In this document: positions 17,242 to 25,075 of the stretch, one piece after another
Position numbering within the stretch: position 1 is the first letter of the stretch
Layout of the letters: each line of letters opens with the position of its first letter
Assembly: GCA_009780175.1 (NCBI GenBank)
Contig: WRAO01000019.1
Location: 1 to 45,007, forward strand
Direction of reading: 5' to 3'
DNA from: Oscillospiraceae bacterium
GTDB lineage: Bacteria; Bacillota; Clostridia; Oscillospirales; Oscillospiraceae
Length of the DNA stretch: 45,007 nucleotides
The notes under the pieces: generated by a model
Told to the model about the DNA's origin: nothing
The model's database searches: none
Seen by the model: only the letters and a program-made list of their open reading frames with translations
Translations under genes and position numbers: made by a program

Positions 17242-17787
17242 ATGAAAAAATTTATTTGCAAAGTCTGCGGTTACGCATATGAGGGCGACACCTGCCCGGC
17301 AGAGTGCCCACTCTGCAAAGCTGGCGCGGATAAGTTCGCTTTGGCGGGCGACACCACCGGATACGCCACCGAACACGAGATCGGCGTCGGCGCGAAAGAC
17401 AAAATCGATGCCGAAGTTTACCAAGGCCTGGTCGACAACTTTAACGGCGAATGCGCCGAGGTCGGCATGTACCTCGCCATGAGCCGCGTGGCAGACAGAG
17501 AAGGCTATCCCGAGATCGCCGAAGCCTTCAAGCGCTATGCCATGGAAGAGGCAGATCACGCATCGAGATTCGCCGAACTCCTCGGCGAGTGCGTAACTGC
17601 CAGTTCCAAAACAAATCTGGAACTGCGCGCCGCCGCAGAAAAAGGCGCCACCAGCCACAAGTTCGGAATCGCAAGAAGAGCCAAAGAACTCGGCTATGAC
17701 GCCATCCACGACACCGTCCACGAGATGGCCAAAGATGAAGCCCGCCACGGCAGAGGCTTCGAAGGCCTCCTGGAAAGATTCTTCTAA
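17242..17787 (+). CDS. rbr: reverse rubrerythrin (peroxide reductase)
   Basis: Reduces hydrogen peroxide (and helps consume oxygen) in anaerobes using electrons relayed from NADH through small redox proteins. The domain order is inverted relative to classical rubrerythrin: an N-terminal rubredoxin-type iron site (Cys6/Cys9 and Cys22/Cys25) precedes the ferritin-like diiron domain, which shows GECAEVGMY, the [12 protein letters not shown] ExxH motif and [12 protein letters not shown]. The start at 17242 is eight bases after GGAGG. A small CTGGGC/GCCCAG hairpin (17189-17203) sits between it and perR; the two are probably co-transcribed. Confidence 0.93.
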   Translation: MKKFICKVCGYAYEGDTCPAECPLCKAGADKFALAGDTTGYATEHEIGVGAKDKIDAEVYQGLVDNFNGECAEVGMYLAMSRVADREGYPEIAEAFKRYAMEEADHASRFAELLGECVTASSKTNLELRAAAEKGATSHKFGIARRAKELGYDAIHDTVHEMAKDEARHGRGFEGLLERFF

Positions 17788-17813
17788 GTCAGTAACCTGA
17801 CACTCTCCCCCTA

Positions 17814-17865
17814 AATAAGCAGAAACTCGGACGGGATCTCACTCCCATCCGAGTTTCTGCTTATT
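17814..17865. terminator. bidirectional terminator between rubrerythrin and threonine aldolase
   Basis: An 18-bp perfect stem starting AATAAGCAGAAACTCGGA with a short GGGA/TCCC sub-stem in the loop, placed between convergent genes. It overlaps the threonine aldolase stop codon by two bases. Confidence 0.85.
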
Positions 17866-18898
17866 ATCCTCGTTTGATTGCTTCCAGAAACGCCTCCACA
17901 CTCTCCCGCTTCGTACTCCAACTGGTACACAGCCGTATCACCGTCTCCGTCTCATTCGGTTTCTCCCACTGGTGGAAGGTAAAGTCGTTCAGCAACGTCT
18001 TCACAAGCCCATCCGGCAGACGCGGAAAGAGTTGATTGGCCTTCGTATCGTATTGCATCGGGATCCCAAGCTCCAGCATCCCCTCCCGCAAATAGGCCGC
18101 CTCGGCCACACCGTGCCGACCGAGTTCAAAATAGAGCCCGTCCTCAAACATACACTCGAATTGAATCCCTAGGAGAAACCCCTTGGCAAGCATTCCGCCG
18201 TGCTGCTTGATGTGATATCGAAACTCCTGCCCGAACTTCGGATTCGGAAACACAACCGCCTCCCCAAATAGCGCCCCCACCTTGGTCCCGCCAATATAAA
18301 ACGCGTCGCAAAGCCGCGCGATATCCGGCAAGGTCACATCCGTCCCAATCGCCGCCAGACCATACCCTAACCGCGCGCCATCTAACATCAGCGGCAGTCC
18401 CTTCTCTCGGCACACCGCGCTGATCGCTTCCAATTCGGCAAGCGTATACACCGTCCCGACCTCTGTCGGGTGCGAAATAAATACCATTCCCGGCTGGACC
18501 ACATGCTCCCGATTCCCCTTTGCCCAGTGCGCATCATGCATTGCTCGAATCTGTTCTGCCGTGAGTTTCCCCGCCGTATTCGGCACCGTGAGCACCTTGT
18601 GTCCTGTGGCCTCAATCGCCCCTGTCTCATTGGTCGAAATATGCCCGCTGTCCGGCGAGATCACACCCTGATGCGGACGCAAAATCGAGGCGATAATCGT
18701 CAAATTCGCCGCCGTGCCGCCAACCATCAGATGCACATCCGCCTCCGGCGCTTGGCACGCCGCTTGAATATGCGCCTTCGCTCGGCGAACGTGCTCGTCC
18801 GTCCCATATCCTGGATATTCGGTCTTGTTCGTCTTTAAAAGCCGCTCCAAAATGCGGGGATGGGTGCCTTGGACATAGTCGCTGTCGAATCGGATCAT
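17864..18898 (-). CDS. ltaE: low-specificity L-threonine aldolase
   Basis: PLP enzyme that cleaves threonine or allo-threonine to glycine and acetaldehyde. The 344 aa match the family. The N-terminal FDSDYVQGTHP, the PLP-stacking region HLMVGGTAANL, the aspartate that binds the pyridine nitrogen in MLDGARLGYG (Asp173) and the Schiff-base Lys206 in GGTKVGAL are all visible. The ATG at 18898 follows GGGAG. It appears to be a single-gene unit, convergent with rubrerythrin and divergent from the SLH protein. A related beta-eliminating lyase is the main alternative. Confidence 0.9.
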   Translation of the reverse strand: MIRFDSDYVQGTHPRILERLLKTNKTEYPGYGTDEHVRRAKAHIQAACQAPEADVHLMVGGTAANLTIIASILRPHQGVISPDSGHISTNETGAIEATGHKVLTVPNTAGKLTAEQIRAMHDAHWAKGNREHVVQPGMVFISHPTEVGTVYTLAELEAISAVCREKGLPLMLDGARLGYGLAAIGTDVTLPDIARLCDAFYIGGTKVGALFGEAVVFPNPKFGQEFRYHIKQHGGMLAKGFLLGIQFECMFEDGLYFELGRHGVAEAAYLREGMLELGIPMQYDTKANQLFPRLPDGLVKTLLNDFTFHQWEKPNETETVIRLCTSWSTKRESVEAFLEAIKRG

Positions 18899-19003
18899 GA
18901 CAAATCTCCCTCTCTGTAGTTAGAAAAATTCAGGAACTGTTCCGTATATTTTCCAAACCTCCGCCAACACTAGGAGTACATCACTACGAACGGAGGTCTT
19001 GCC

Positions 19004-19993
19004 TTGAAATCCAATACACTCAAATCTATCACTCTGCTCCCGCTCACGGCGATTCTGCTCATCGGCCTGGTCAGCCCCGCCTTCGCCGTCGAGCCATCGC
19101 CCACACCTGCAAATGAGGCTCCCACAGTGGAAAACCTTGAACTTACCACTTATCGCGGCGTCGGCATCGTCGGAACGCTCGTCGCCCTAGATCCGGAGGG
19201 AGATCTTCTCGAGTTCCAAATTGTCCGTTCTCCCAGAAGAGGCGAGGTAGAGCTAGATCAGGCCACAGGCCAATTCACCTACACCCCGGAAAACACCTGG
19301 CGCAACCGCGACAATTTTACCTACGTCGCCATCGACGCCCACGGTAACATCTCAGCGGAAGCCACAGTCCAAATCCGGATCGAACGGCAGTCTCGCCCCG
19401 TACAATATGAAGACATGCAGGGCCACAGAGCGCATTTCGCCGCTATCTCCCTCGCCGAGCGGGACATTTTTGTGGGCGAACAAATCGGCGGCCGGCATTT
19501 CTTCAATCCGGATACTTCCGTCCGCCGCGGGGAGTTCCTAGCCATGAGCCTACGCCTGGTAGACACAGACCTGCTCTCCGGCATCGTCCGCACCGGCTTC
19601 GCCGATGACGCCTATATCGCCGCCTGGCTCAAACCCTACGTCTCCACCGCCGTACTAAACGGCACCATCACCGGCCTGCGCCGCTCCGACGGAGACATCA
19701 TCTTCGCCCCAGACGCCTATATCACCGTCAGCGAAGCTGCGGTCATCCTCAGTAACGTGCTGGGCTTGTCCGATGTGCCGATATCCGCCTTTGGAAGCGA
19801 TATCATCGCCCCGCCCTGGGCGTACCAGGCCACAGTAAATCTCACCGCTCGAAATATTATATCACCGGGAAATCCCACTGTCTACCATGGCACGCTCACC
19901 CGGGCCGATGTGGCGGAAGTGCTCCTCAACGCCGCGCATCTCTTGGAGGGCAGATCCACCCCGCAACCGTCTTTACTCGAGTGGGCTGTTTAG
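19004..19993 (+). CDS. S-layer homology surface protein with cadherin-like domain
   Basis: A 329-aa exported protein. A signal peptide (about residues 1-28, ending SPAFA) is followed by a bacterial Ig/cadherin-like module (about 38-125: APTVENLELTTYRG, DPEGDLLEFQIV, GQFTYTPE, DNFTYVAIDAHGN). SLH-type repeats run over the rest (about 139-315: VRRGEFLAMSLRL, GFADDAYIAAWLKPYV, YITVSEAAVILSNVL, LTRADVAEVLL). SLH repeats usually bind pyruvylated secondary wall polymer. The TTG start at 19004 has CGGAGG seven bases upstream. The protein ends soon after the third repeat. Its cargo function is unknown. Confidence 0.87.
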   Translation: MKSNTLKSITLLPLTAILLIGLVSPAFAVEPSPTPANEAPTVENLELTTYRGVGIVGTLVALDPEGDLLEFQIVRSPRRGEVELDQATGQFTYTPENTWRNRDNFTYVAIDAHGNISAEATVQIRIERQSRPVQYEDMQGHRAHFAAISLAERDIFVGEQIGGRHFFNPDTSVRRGEFLAMSLRLVDTDLLSGIVRTGFADDAYIAAWLKPYVSTAVLNGTITGLRRSDGDIIFAPDAYITVSEAAVILSNVLGLSDVPISAFGSDIIAPPWAYQATVNLTARNIISPGNPTVYHGTLTRADVAEVLLNAAHLLEGRSTPQPSLLEWAV

Positions 19994-20067
19994 GGTGACT
20001 GAGCGGAAAAATAACGGGCGTCAGAATGCTGCCCCACAATCATGCAGGGTACTTTGTTGGAAAATCA

Positions 20068-20101
20068 GACGAGGGCCGCTGTTTTCACAGCGGCCCTCGT
20101 C
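20068..20101. terminator. bidirectional terminator
   Basis: A 15-bp perfect stem (GACGAGGGCCGCTGT and complement) with a four-base TTTC loop between convergent genes. There is little T-run on the plus side, so it may act mostly as a message-end structure. Confidence 0.75.
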
Positions 20102-20109
20102 AACATACA

Positions 20110-20316
20110 TCAAAAGAACCCAAACAAAATCAGCCCCAGCCCGAGCAAGATCAAGGGTATCCCAAAAATCGCCCCGACTACCGTCATCGTGAGTACAACC
20201 CCACTGCCAAGCAAGACCAGGCCCAGTATGATGGCGAGAAAAATCCCCATCAAACTAAACAAGAACGCAATCAGTCCCCAAACGATGCGAAAGGGCAGCA
20301 ATAACAGTCGTAACAT
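20110..20316 (-). CDS. small hydrophobic membrane protein
   Basis: A 68-aa protein (MLRLLLLPFRIVWGLIAFLF and on) that is almost wholly hydrophobic, with two long membrane segments (about residues 8-38 and 42-66) and a very short basic N-terminus. The start at 20316 follows GGAGGAG by six bases; an earlier in-frame ATG at 20331 would place the ribosome site inside the gene. It ends in GLGLILFGFF. I do not recognise it. It stands alone, about 85 bases beyond the 3' end of thioredoxin on the same strand. Confidence 0.65.
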   Translation of the reverse strand: MLRLLLLPFRIVWGLIAFLFSLMGIFLAIILGLVLLGSGVVLTMTVVGAIFGIPLILLGLGLILFGFF

Positions 20317-20415
20317 CCACTTCTCCTCCAATCCGTTGTTTCTCTATGCCCCTATCCTAACAGCCTATGCTTTGATTGTCATGTAAGGTACATTAGAAAC
20401 AGATTAGAAGTACCG

Positions 20416-20724
20416 CTAGGCCCGCTCCAGCATCCCCTCAAGCTCGGCCACTGGGTGGACTCCAACACGCTTGTCCAACACTTCCCCGTCTTTGAACAGA
20501 ATCACCGTCGGGATACTCATCACACCATAGCGATGACTGATCTCTTCCTCCTGGTCGACGTTGACCTTGCAAATCTTATACTTCCCTTCCATTCTCTCCG
20601 CCAGATCATCAATCACAGGTCCGAGCATCTGGCAAGGTCCGCACCATGCCGCCCAGAAATCTACCAGCGTTACGCCCTCTGCAATCGTCTCGTCGAAATC
20701 GTGCTTTGTTAAATTCTTTGCCAT
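20416..20724 (-). CDS. trxA: thioredoxin
   Basis: A 102-aa dithiol carrier with the canonical WCGPC active site (Cys28 and Cys31) in VDFWAAWCGPCQM, the cis-proline segment SIPTVILFKDG and a conserved KVNVDQEEEISHRYGV strand-helix. It reduces disulphides of ribonucleotide reductase, peroxidases and other targets. The start at 20724 (MAKNL) is eight bases after AGGAGG; the ATG two codons earlier is too close to that site. It lies downstream of the reductase gene, so the two are very likely a dedicated pair. Confidence 0.95.
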   Translation of the reverse strand: MAKNLTKHDFDETIAEGVTLVDFWAAWCGPCQMLGPVIDDLAERMEGKYKICKVNVDQEEEISHRYGVMSIPTVILFKDGEVLDKRVGVHPVAELEGMLERA

Positions 20725-20754
20725 ATCCATGTCCTCCTATTATCTCTATTTCCC

Positions 20755-20785
20755 TTGCAGGCCCCGCCTCTGGCGGGAAATGCAA
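20755..20785 (-). promoter_or_regulatory. hairpin between thioredoxin reductase and thioredoxin
   Basis: Inverted repeat with arms TTGCA...CCCGCC and GGCGGG...TGCAA around TCT, in the 68-base gap between the reductase stop and thioredoxin start. No T-run follows, so processing or partial attenuation is more likely than full termination. Confidence 0.5.
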
Positions 20786-20792
20786 ACGATTC

Positions 20793-21647
20793 TTACAGCT
20801 TGTCCAAATATTCGACCGCACCGAGGGCTGCCACTTGCCCTTCCCCGACAGCTTTCGACACCTGATAAGGTCTCCCCGTACAATCTCCCGCAGCAAAAAC
20901 ACCCGGAATATTGGTCTGCATGTCTCGATCCACCCCAACATGTCCGTCCACAAGTTCCAAGTTCGGCAGAAGGCTACTGAGCGCTATCGTGCTCCGCAGA
21001 ATAAACACACCCTGGCAGGGAATCGTCTCTCCGTCAACTTGTAGCCCTTCCACTGCGCTCTCACCCAAAACGGCAATCCGCTTGCCCATAACCACAGGAA
21101 TCGCCTCGTTCAGTCCCGCAAGGTCCCGCCCGTCAGAGATAACCGTCACCGTGCTGCCGATCTCGTGCAGATAGTTGGCTTCGTGTATCCCCTCCGCCGC
21201 ACGGATCACCACACAGACGGTCTTCTTGCGATAGAGCATCCCATCACAGGTGGCGCAATAACTCACGCCCTTGCCCAAAAGCTCCTGCTCCCCAGGAAAC
21301 GCCGCTTTCTGGATAATCCCGCTCGCCAAAATCACCGCCCGCACCGAATAAACATCAGCCCCAACAGAGAGCATAAATCCATCTGTCATAGGCATAACAC
21401 TGAGCACGCGACCACTTGTAATCGCAATGCCTCTCTCCTTGACTTGTCCGATACAATGCTCCAAATAGTCCGCCCCTGTCATACCCGGGACACCGAGGAT
21501 GTTTTCCAGCCATTCTGCTTTGTAAAGCCCTGTCTCGCGATAATCACTGGAAAAGAGACGGACACTTTTGTTCCGAACACTCGCATTCAGCGCCGCCGAA
21601 AGCCCGGCCGGTCCGCCGCCGACAATGGCAATGTCACTACGCTCCAT
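20793..21647 (-). CDS. flavin thioredoxin reductase lacking an NADPH motif (ferredoxin-dependent FFTR type, inferred)
   Basis: A 284-aa FAD protein, shorter than the usual 305-320 aa TrxB. The FAD site GGGPAG (residues 10-15), redox pair CATCDG (Cys131, Cys134) and the C-terminal FAD motif VFAAGDCTGRPYQV are intact. The second nucleotide-binding domain does not have the GxGxxA fingerprint: the equivalent segment reads VCVVIRAAEGIHEA (about 144-157), and the HRRxxxR motif that holds the NADPH phosphate is absent. This is the hallmark of clostridial ferredoxin-dependent flavin thioredoxin reductases. It is cotranscribed with trxA from a strong promoter. Degenerate TrxB with another donor is the alternative. 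Confidence 0.8.
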   Translation of the reverse strand: MERSDIAIVGGGPAGLSAALNASVRNKSVRLFSSDYRETGLYKAEWLENILGVPGMTGADYLEHCIGQVKERGIAITSGRVLSVMPMTDGFMLSVGADVYSVRAVILASGIIQKAAFPGEQELLGKGVSYCATCDGMLYRKKTVCVVIRAAEGIHEANYLHEIGSTVTVISDGRDLAGLNEAIPVVMGKRIAVLGESAVEGLQVDGETIPCQGVFILRSTIALSSLLPNLELVDGHVGVDRDMQTNIPGVFAAGDCTGRPYQVSKAVGEGQVAALGAVEYLDKL

Positions 21648-21674
21648 AGGAAATCGCCCCCTTCCTCTGTTTAG

Positions 21675-21703
21675 ATTATACTAAAATCAGAAGAATATGT
21701 AAA
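21675..21703 (-). promoter_or_regulatory. promoter of thioredoxin reductase/thioredoxin operon
   Basis: TTTACA (21698-21703, minus), 17-base spacer, perfect TATAAT (21675-21680), 27 bases before the start codon. Confidence 0.85.
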
Positions 21704-21825
21704 GGTCAAAAACGCCTTTTGTAGGGGCCATTACACACACATCAGCCTTCTCATCACGCTTCTCGAACCCAGAGTGTGCTCACTAATTATATTTTTACAT
21801 TTTTCGAGCGTACTCTTTATTGCAA

Positions 21826-22770
21826 TCACGCAAATATCGGCCCCAAAGGCCGACTCCCACTCAAAGCCTCCTTCGTAATATACAGCGTCCCATCCTCCTT
21901 CGCCGCAACTTCCCACTTGACCAGCGTTATTGCCCCTCCGGTGATCTCAATCGCGGTGATATACCGCGTATGTACACTACTCCCATCATTATAATACCGC
22001 CCGCTCGGCTCCGCCGGAAACACAGGCCGATGCGTATGCCCCGCCACAATCGGAGTTCCCCGTCGCTCACCCCAGCTCGTCAAAAGCCGCTCCACCCGCG
22101 TCCGCCGCTTCGGATTCTGATCCGCCTCAAAGGGATTTCGAAAGCCAACCAACTCCATCGGCTGCCAAATATACCGCACCAAAAAGCGCCCCAACCACCA
22201 GAGCCGATAATTGAAAAAATCCGCCTGATGCCCATGGAGCAAAAGCATCTCCCCACCGCTCTCGCGGTGCTCCAACAAAATGGCCTCCTCCACCTCTATC
22301 CCCGGAAAGAGCGGCACCGATGCCATCTCTCCTCTCGGCCAATACACCTCCAAATTCTCCCGCACCCACCTCACATCGCGTTTCACCCTGTCATGATTGC
22401 CATATATCATATGTAGCCGCCCCTCGCGGTAAAGCCCCGCCAAAAGCCCAAAGATGTGGTCATACTCCGACGTAATCTCCCACATATGCCGCTCCTGCCA
22501 AAGCTCGTCGCCGTCTCCCAGTTCGATGTAAGTATACCTCTCCCGATAATAGTGTCGCAACGCCGTATGGTAGAGCTTCTGATTCCGAACAAAGCTATCC
22601 GCCCCGCTCCCTCGCCCGCGATGCGTATCCGAGAAGAACACAAGCTTACTCTGATCGTCGATCCGCAGCCTCTTCGCCCGTCCATAGGCCGCAGATATCC
22701 GCCGCTCACTGGCACGATCCGTCACGTCCCTCCCCACCCTCCGCTTTTTGCCCCATCCTATGCGGCGCAT
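21826..22770 (-). CDS. calcineurin-type metallophosphoesterase
   Basis: A 314-aa phosphoesterase with all family metal motifs in order: FFSDTHRGRG, ELGDGDELW, IYGNHDR, LLHGHQADF and VAGHTHRP. This is the two-metal hydrolase fold shared by UDP-diacylglucosamine hydrolase and protein phosphatases; the substrate cannot be told. The N-terminal 40 residues are very basic (KKRR, RRISAAYGRAKRLR) and without homology I can name; the ATG at 22770 has no clear ribosome site and lies right after a strong terminator, so an internal GTG at about residue 12 or 16 may be the real start. Residues DGSSVHTRYITAIEI close the catalytic domain. Confidence 0.82.
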   Translation of the reverse strand: MRRIGWGKKRRVGRDVTDRASERRISAAYGRAKRLRIDDQSKLVFFSDTHRGRGSGADSFVRNQKLYHTALRHYYRERYTYIELGDGDELWQERHMWEITSEYDHIFGLLAGLYREGRLHMIYGNHDRVKRDVRWVRENLEVYWPRGEMASVPLFPGIEVEEAILLEHRESGGEMLLLHGHQADFFNYRLWWLGRFLVRYIWQPMELVGFRNPFEADQNPKRRTRVERLLTSWGERRGTPIVAGHTHRPVFPAEPSGRYYNDGSSVHTRYITAIEITGGAITLVKWEVAAKEDGTLYITKEALSGSRPLGPIFA

Positions 22771-22776
22771 AAAAAG

Positions 22777-22812
22777 AAAAGCACGGAGATTTCATGAAAT
22801 CTCCGTGCTTTT
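22777..22812. terminator. palindromic terminator after the RHH regulator
   Basis: A perfect 36-base palindrome (18-base arms starting AAAAGCACGGAGATTTCA) that ends in TTTT on both strands, 13 bases past the stop of the upstream regulator gene. It separates that gene from the metallophosphoesterase, which starts only seven bases further on. Confidence 0.8.
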
Positions 22813-22824
22813 CCGTGCGCCCAC

Positions 22825-23232
22825 CTAATTCATCCGCTTAATCGCCTCTCGAATCTCATCCGACGCAACCAGCTTCCCGCGCAGAATCAACTTCCCAACG
22901 GTCTTCTCGAAAAGCTCCACACTCACATCTTTACGAATAATGAGCACCCCAATGACACTGAGGTTAATTTTCCCATCGACTTCCGTCGCCCACTCCTCAA
23001 ACGTCGCTTTGTCAACCGCCCAAATGCCTACAGCCTTGGACCACTCTTGTTTGCTCGCAATCGGCGTAAGCGAACGTTCGATATCCTCTTTGTGAGTCTC
23101 CAGCTTCTGCCTCACAGCGGTTCTAATAAAGTCAGATCTGTTTGAATACAATCCCTGCTCCACAAGCACATCAATCTGCGCCAATTCTACCACTCCTAGA
23201 TTAATCGTAAGTTTTTCCGTCTCGTTCGACAC
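22825..23232 (-). CDS. ribbon-helix-helix (CopG/Arc-type) regulator with C-terminal domain
   Basis: A 135-aa protein. An N-terminal ribbon-helix-helix unit (TEKLTINLGVVELAQIDVL as ribbon and first helix, YSNRSDFIRTAVRQKL as second helix) is followed by a roughly 80-residue C-terminal domain (GIWAVDKATFEEWATEV, NLSVIGVLIIRKDVS) of unknown role, possibly effector sensing or oligomerisation. The GTG start at 23232 has GGAGG six bases upstream; an upstream ATG at 23256 precedes that site. Repeated CCATCCAAA/TTTGGATGG elements bracket its strong promoter, which fits autorepression. Its other targets are unknown; it is not a toxin-antitoxin pair in this context since no toxin gene is adjacent. Confidence 0.78.
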   Translation of the reverse strand: MSNETEKLTINLGVVELAQIDVLVEQGLYSNRSDFIRTAVRQKLETHKEDIERSLTPIASKQEWSKAVGIWAVDKATFEEWATEVDGKINLSVIGVLIIRKDVSVELFEKTVGKLILRGKLVASDEIREAIKRMN

Positions 23233-23248
23233 AATTACCCTCCGTTCT

Positions 23249-23326
23249 CCATCCAAACAGATGGTTTATAGGCGGATAATAGCACACCTCAAACCAAATG
23301 TCAACAATTATATTCCATTTGGATGG
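23249..23326. promoter_or_regulatory. promoter and candidate operators of the RHH regulator
   Basis: Minus-strand TTGACA (23299-23304), 17 bases, TATTAT (23276-23281). Around it lie CCATCCAAA (23249-23257), its exact reverse complement TTTGGATGG (23318-23326), and CCAAATG/CATTTGG (23294-23300 and 23316-23322), the first arm overlapping the -35. Such spaced short repeats suit cooperative RHH dimer binding. Confidence 0.65.
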
Positions 23327-23392
23327 TATTCGTAGTCCATCCACCCTCTCCATCGCCTCACAATATGCTCTTCCCTTGCCTCCCACACCCCA

Positions 23393-23421
23393 TTTACTTC
23401 CTCTCCCATATCGTATATAGT
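23393..23421 (+). promoter_or_regulatory. promoter of DMT transporter and exported-protein genes
   Basis: TTTACT (23393-23398), 17-base spacer, TATAGT (23416-23421), 46 bases before the TTG start. Confidence 0.5.
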
Positions 23422-23467
23422 GTACCTGGACAAGCGCCAAAATCTTACACATCGTGAGGAAACCGTA

Positions 23468-24382
23468 TTGAAAACCGCATCACAGGCAAAAACCACACCC
23501 TATCTCGCTGCCGGAACCGCCATCTTCTTCTGGGCGTCTTCCTATGCAGGCGTCCGATATGCCCTGCACTACTATTCACCGGAAGCGCTCATGCTCTTCC
23601 GCTTTTTGATCGCCTCTTCTGTACTGCTAGGCTATTGCGCCCTAAAAAAAATCCCGCCCCCCAAAATGAGAGATTTCCCATTCTTCCTGGCAGCAGGATT
23701 TCTTGGCTTATTTGTATACATGTGGTTTTTTACCACAGGCACGGCGACTGTCCCGGCCGGTCTGAGCAGCTTTATCATCTCCTCCGCCCCAATCTACACC
23801 CTCGTTTTCTCCATCCTGTTCCTCAAAGAAAAAGCCACATTCCAAATCTGGCTCGGCGTGCTAATCAGCTTTGCGGGTCTCGCCATTATCAGCTTCTCGC
23901 AATCAGGAGCCCTACAGCTGAACAGCGGTATCCTCTTCCTCTTGATCGCCGCTGTCCTGCTCAGCATGTATAGCATCATCCAAAAGCGCATTGTACGCAA
24001 CTATTCGGCCATCCAATCCACAGCCTACTGCGTCGGCATTGCGACGGTATGCATGCTCATCTTTGCCCCCGCTCTCGTGCGCGAGTTTCCAGATACGCCC
24101 ATGTCCGGAAATCTTGCGGTCATATGGCTGGGTCTGGGTCCGGCGGCAAGCGCGTATTTCCTCTGGGCCTTAGCCCTTTCCCGCGTGGAAAAAACGATCC
24201 ACGTCACGAGCTTCTCCTACCTCACCCCCTTCCTCGCCTCCATCATCGCCTTCGTCTGGCTGGGCGAAGACATGGCCCCCCTAACCCTCCTCGGCGGCGT
24301 GATTATCGTCACAGGCATGATCCTGACAAATTTCAAACAGATAAAACACATGCTGCGTGAGGAGCGCACAAAACCGGAATGA
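23468..24382 (+). CDS. EamA/DMT-family transporter
   Basis: A 304-aa inner-membrane protein with ten predicted helices made of two EamA repeats (first from about residue 12, beginning AGTAIFFWASSYAGVRYAL; second from about 155). The family exports metabolites such as amino acids, or handles sugars and drugs; the substrate is unknown. The TTG start at 23468 is chosen because GAGGA lies seven bases upstream. It overlaps the next gene by four bases (ATGA). The C-terminus ends in a basic cytoplasmic tail (KQIKHMLREERTKPE). Confidence 0.85.
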   Translation: MKTASQAKTTPYLAAGTAIFFWASSYAGVRYALHYYSPEALMLFRFLIASSVLLGYCALKKIPPPKMRDFPFFLAAGFLGLFVYMWFFTTGTATVPAGLSSFIISSAPIYTLVFSILFLKEKATFQIWLGVLISFAGLAIISFSQSGALQLNSGILFLLIAAVLLSMYSIIQKRIVRNYSAIQSTAYCVGIATVCMLIFAPALVREFPDTPMSGNLAVIWLGLGPAASAYFLWALALSRVEKTIHVTSFSYLTPFLASIIAFVWLGEDMAPLTLLGGVIIVTGMILTNFKQIKHMLREERTKPE

Positions 24383-24888
24383 GGAAACTACTAGCATTTC
24401 TCGGAGCCTTCCTGCTCCTCTTAAGCCTGACCGTGCTAGGCTCCATCATTTTCCCCGAAGCCCGCGGTGTTCGCGTGGTTTCCGTCGGAACCACACATGA
24501 ATCTGTCAATCACCATCACCTCTTCCGCAGCCCCTGCGGCGCCATGGCCGGCGGAATGCCCACCGACTCGAACCACGTTGCAGATCAATTAATCGCTATC
24601 CCCCTCAGCACAGATTTCCAGATCGTGATCGAAGGCCGCTACCACCGCCACCCCAGCTACCACTTCCACCAACACATCGACGACGAATGGATTCGCGTCT
24701 TAACCGTCCACCCCGGCACCCCAGATGCCATCTACCGAATCCACGGCCGCGGCAGAGATCACACACGCGAACGCGTCTACGCCTCCTCTTTCCTCAACCT
24801 CCTAGAATCCGGAGAATACATACTGGAAGTCCGCGTATCTTGGGGCAACACCCGGTCCGGCAGTGAGGGGCAACATTTTTTAGACTAA
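24379..24888 (+). CDS. exported or membrane-anchored His-rich protein of unknown function
   Basis: A 169-aa protein with an N-terminal hydrophobic segment (residues 3-24, LLAFLGAFLLLLSLTVLG) and an extracytoplasmic rest that holds histidine clusters (NHHHLF, YHRHPSYHFHQH). These could bind metal, although none of the spacing matches a site I know. The C-terminal half (WIRVLTVHPGTPDAIYRIHG, SGEYILEVRVSWG) looks like a small beta-sandwich. Its ATG overlaps the DMT transporter stop, so translation is coupled and the two may act together. It is followed by a terminator. No family recognised. Confidence 0.7.
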   Translation: MRKLLAFLGAFLLLLSLTVLGSIIFPEARGVRVVSVGTTHESVNHHHLFRSPCGAMAGGMPTDSNHVADQLIAIPLSTDFQIVIEGRYHRHPSYHFHQHIDDEWIRVLTVHPGTPDAIYRIHGRGRDHTRERVYASSFLNLLESGEYILEVRVSWGNTRSGSEGQHFLD

Positions 24889-24910
24889 TCAAATCATAAA
24901 CAAAAAAGCG

Positions 24911-24941
24911 AAAATCCTGTAACCACTGGTTACAGGATTTT
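24911..24941. terminator. bidirectional terminator between the His-rich protein gene and tRNA-Arg
   Basis: A 14-bp perfect stem AAAATCCTGTAACC with an ACT loop, followed by TTTTTT on the plus strand and by TTTTCGCTTTTTT on the minus strand. Confidence 0.9.
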
Positions 24942-24942
24942 T

Positions 24943-25019
24943 TGGCACGCCCGGCACGATTCGAACGTGCGACCTACTGGTTCGTAGCCAGGTACTCTAT
25001 CCAGCTGAGCTACGGGCGC
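24943..25019 (-). tRNA. tRNA-Arg (anticodon ACG)
   Basis: A 77-base cloverleaf with encoded CCA. Acceptor GCGCCCG pairs with CGGGCGT, the D arm starts GCTCAGCTGGATAGAGT, the anticodon loop is CTACGAA with anticodon ACG, and the T arm carries GTTCGAATC. The wobble A would be deaminated to inosine to read CGU, CGC and CGA. It has its own promoter and a terminator immediately after the CCA end. Confidence 0.95.
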
Positions 25020-25032
25020 ATAACGCTCGATT

Positions 25033-25061
25033 ATAATAGCACGATCCTCCGGAAAATGCAA
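25033..25061 (-). promoter_or_regulatory. promoter of tRNA-Arg
   Basis: TTGCAT (25056-25061, minus), 17 bases, TATTAT (25033-25038), with TATAAT overlapping three bases further. Confidence 0.65.
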
Positions 25062-25075
25062 GCCCTTTTTTCGAG

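Noticed and set aside
18938-18948. GGAACTGTTCC palindrome between threonine aldolase and the SLH gene
   Set aside because: It is short, is not a match to an operator I can name, and has no partner site.
22825-23232. RHH gene as antitoxin of a toxin-antitoxin pair
   Set aside because: No small toxin gene is adjacent; it is a single gene closed by its own palindromic terminator.
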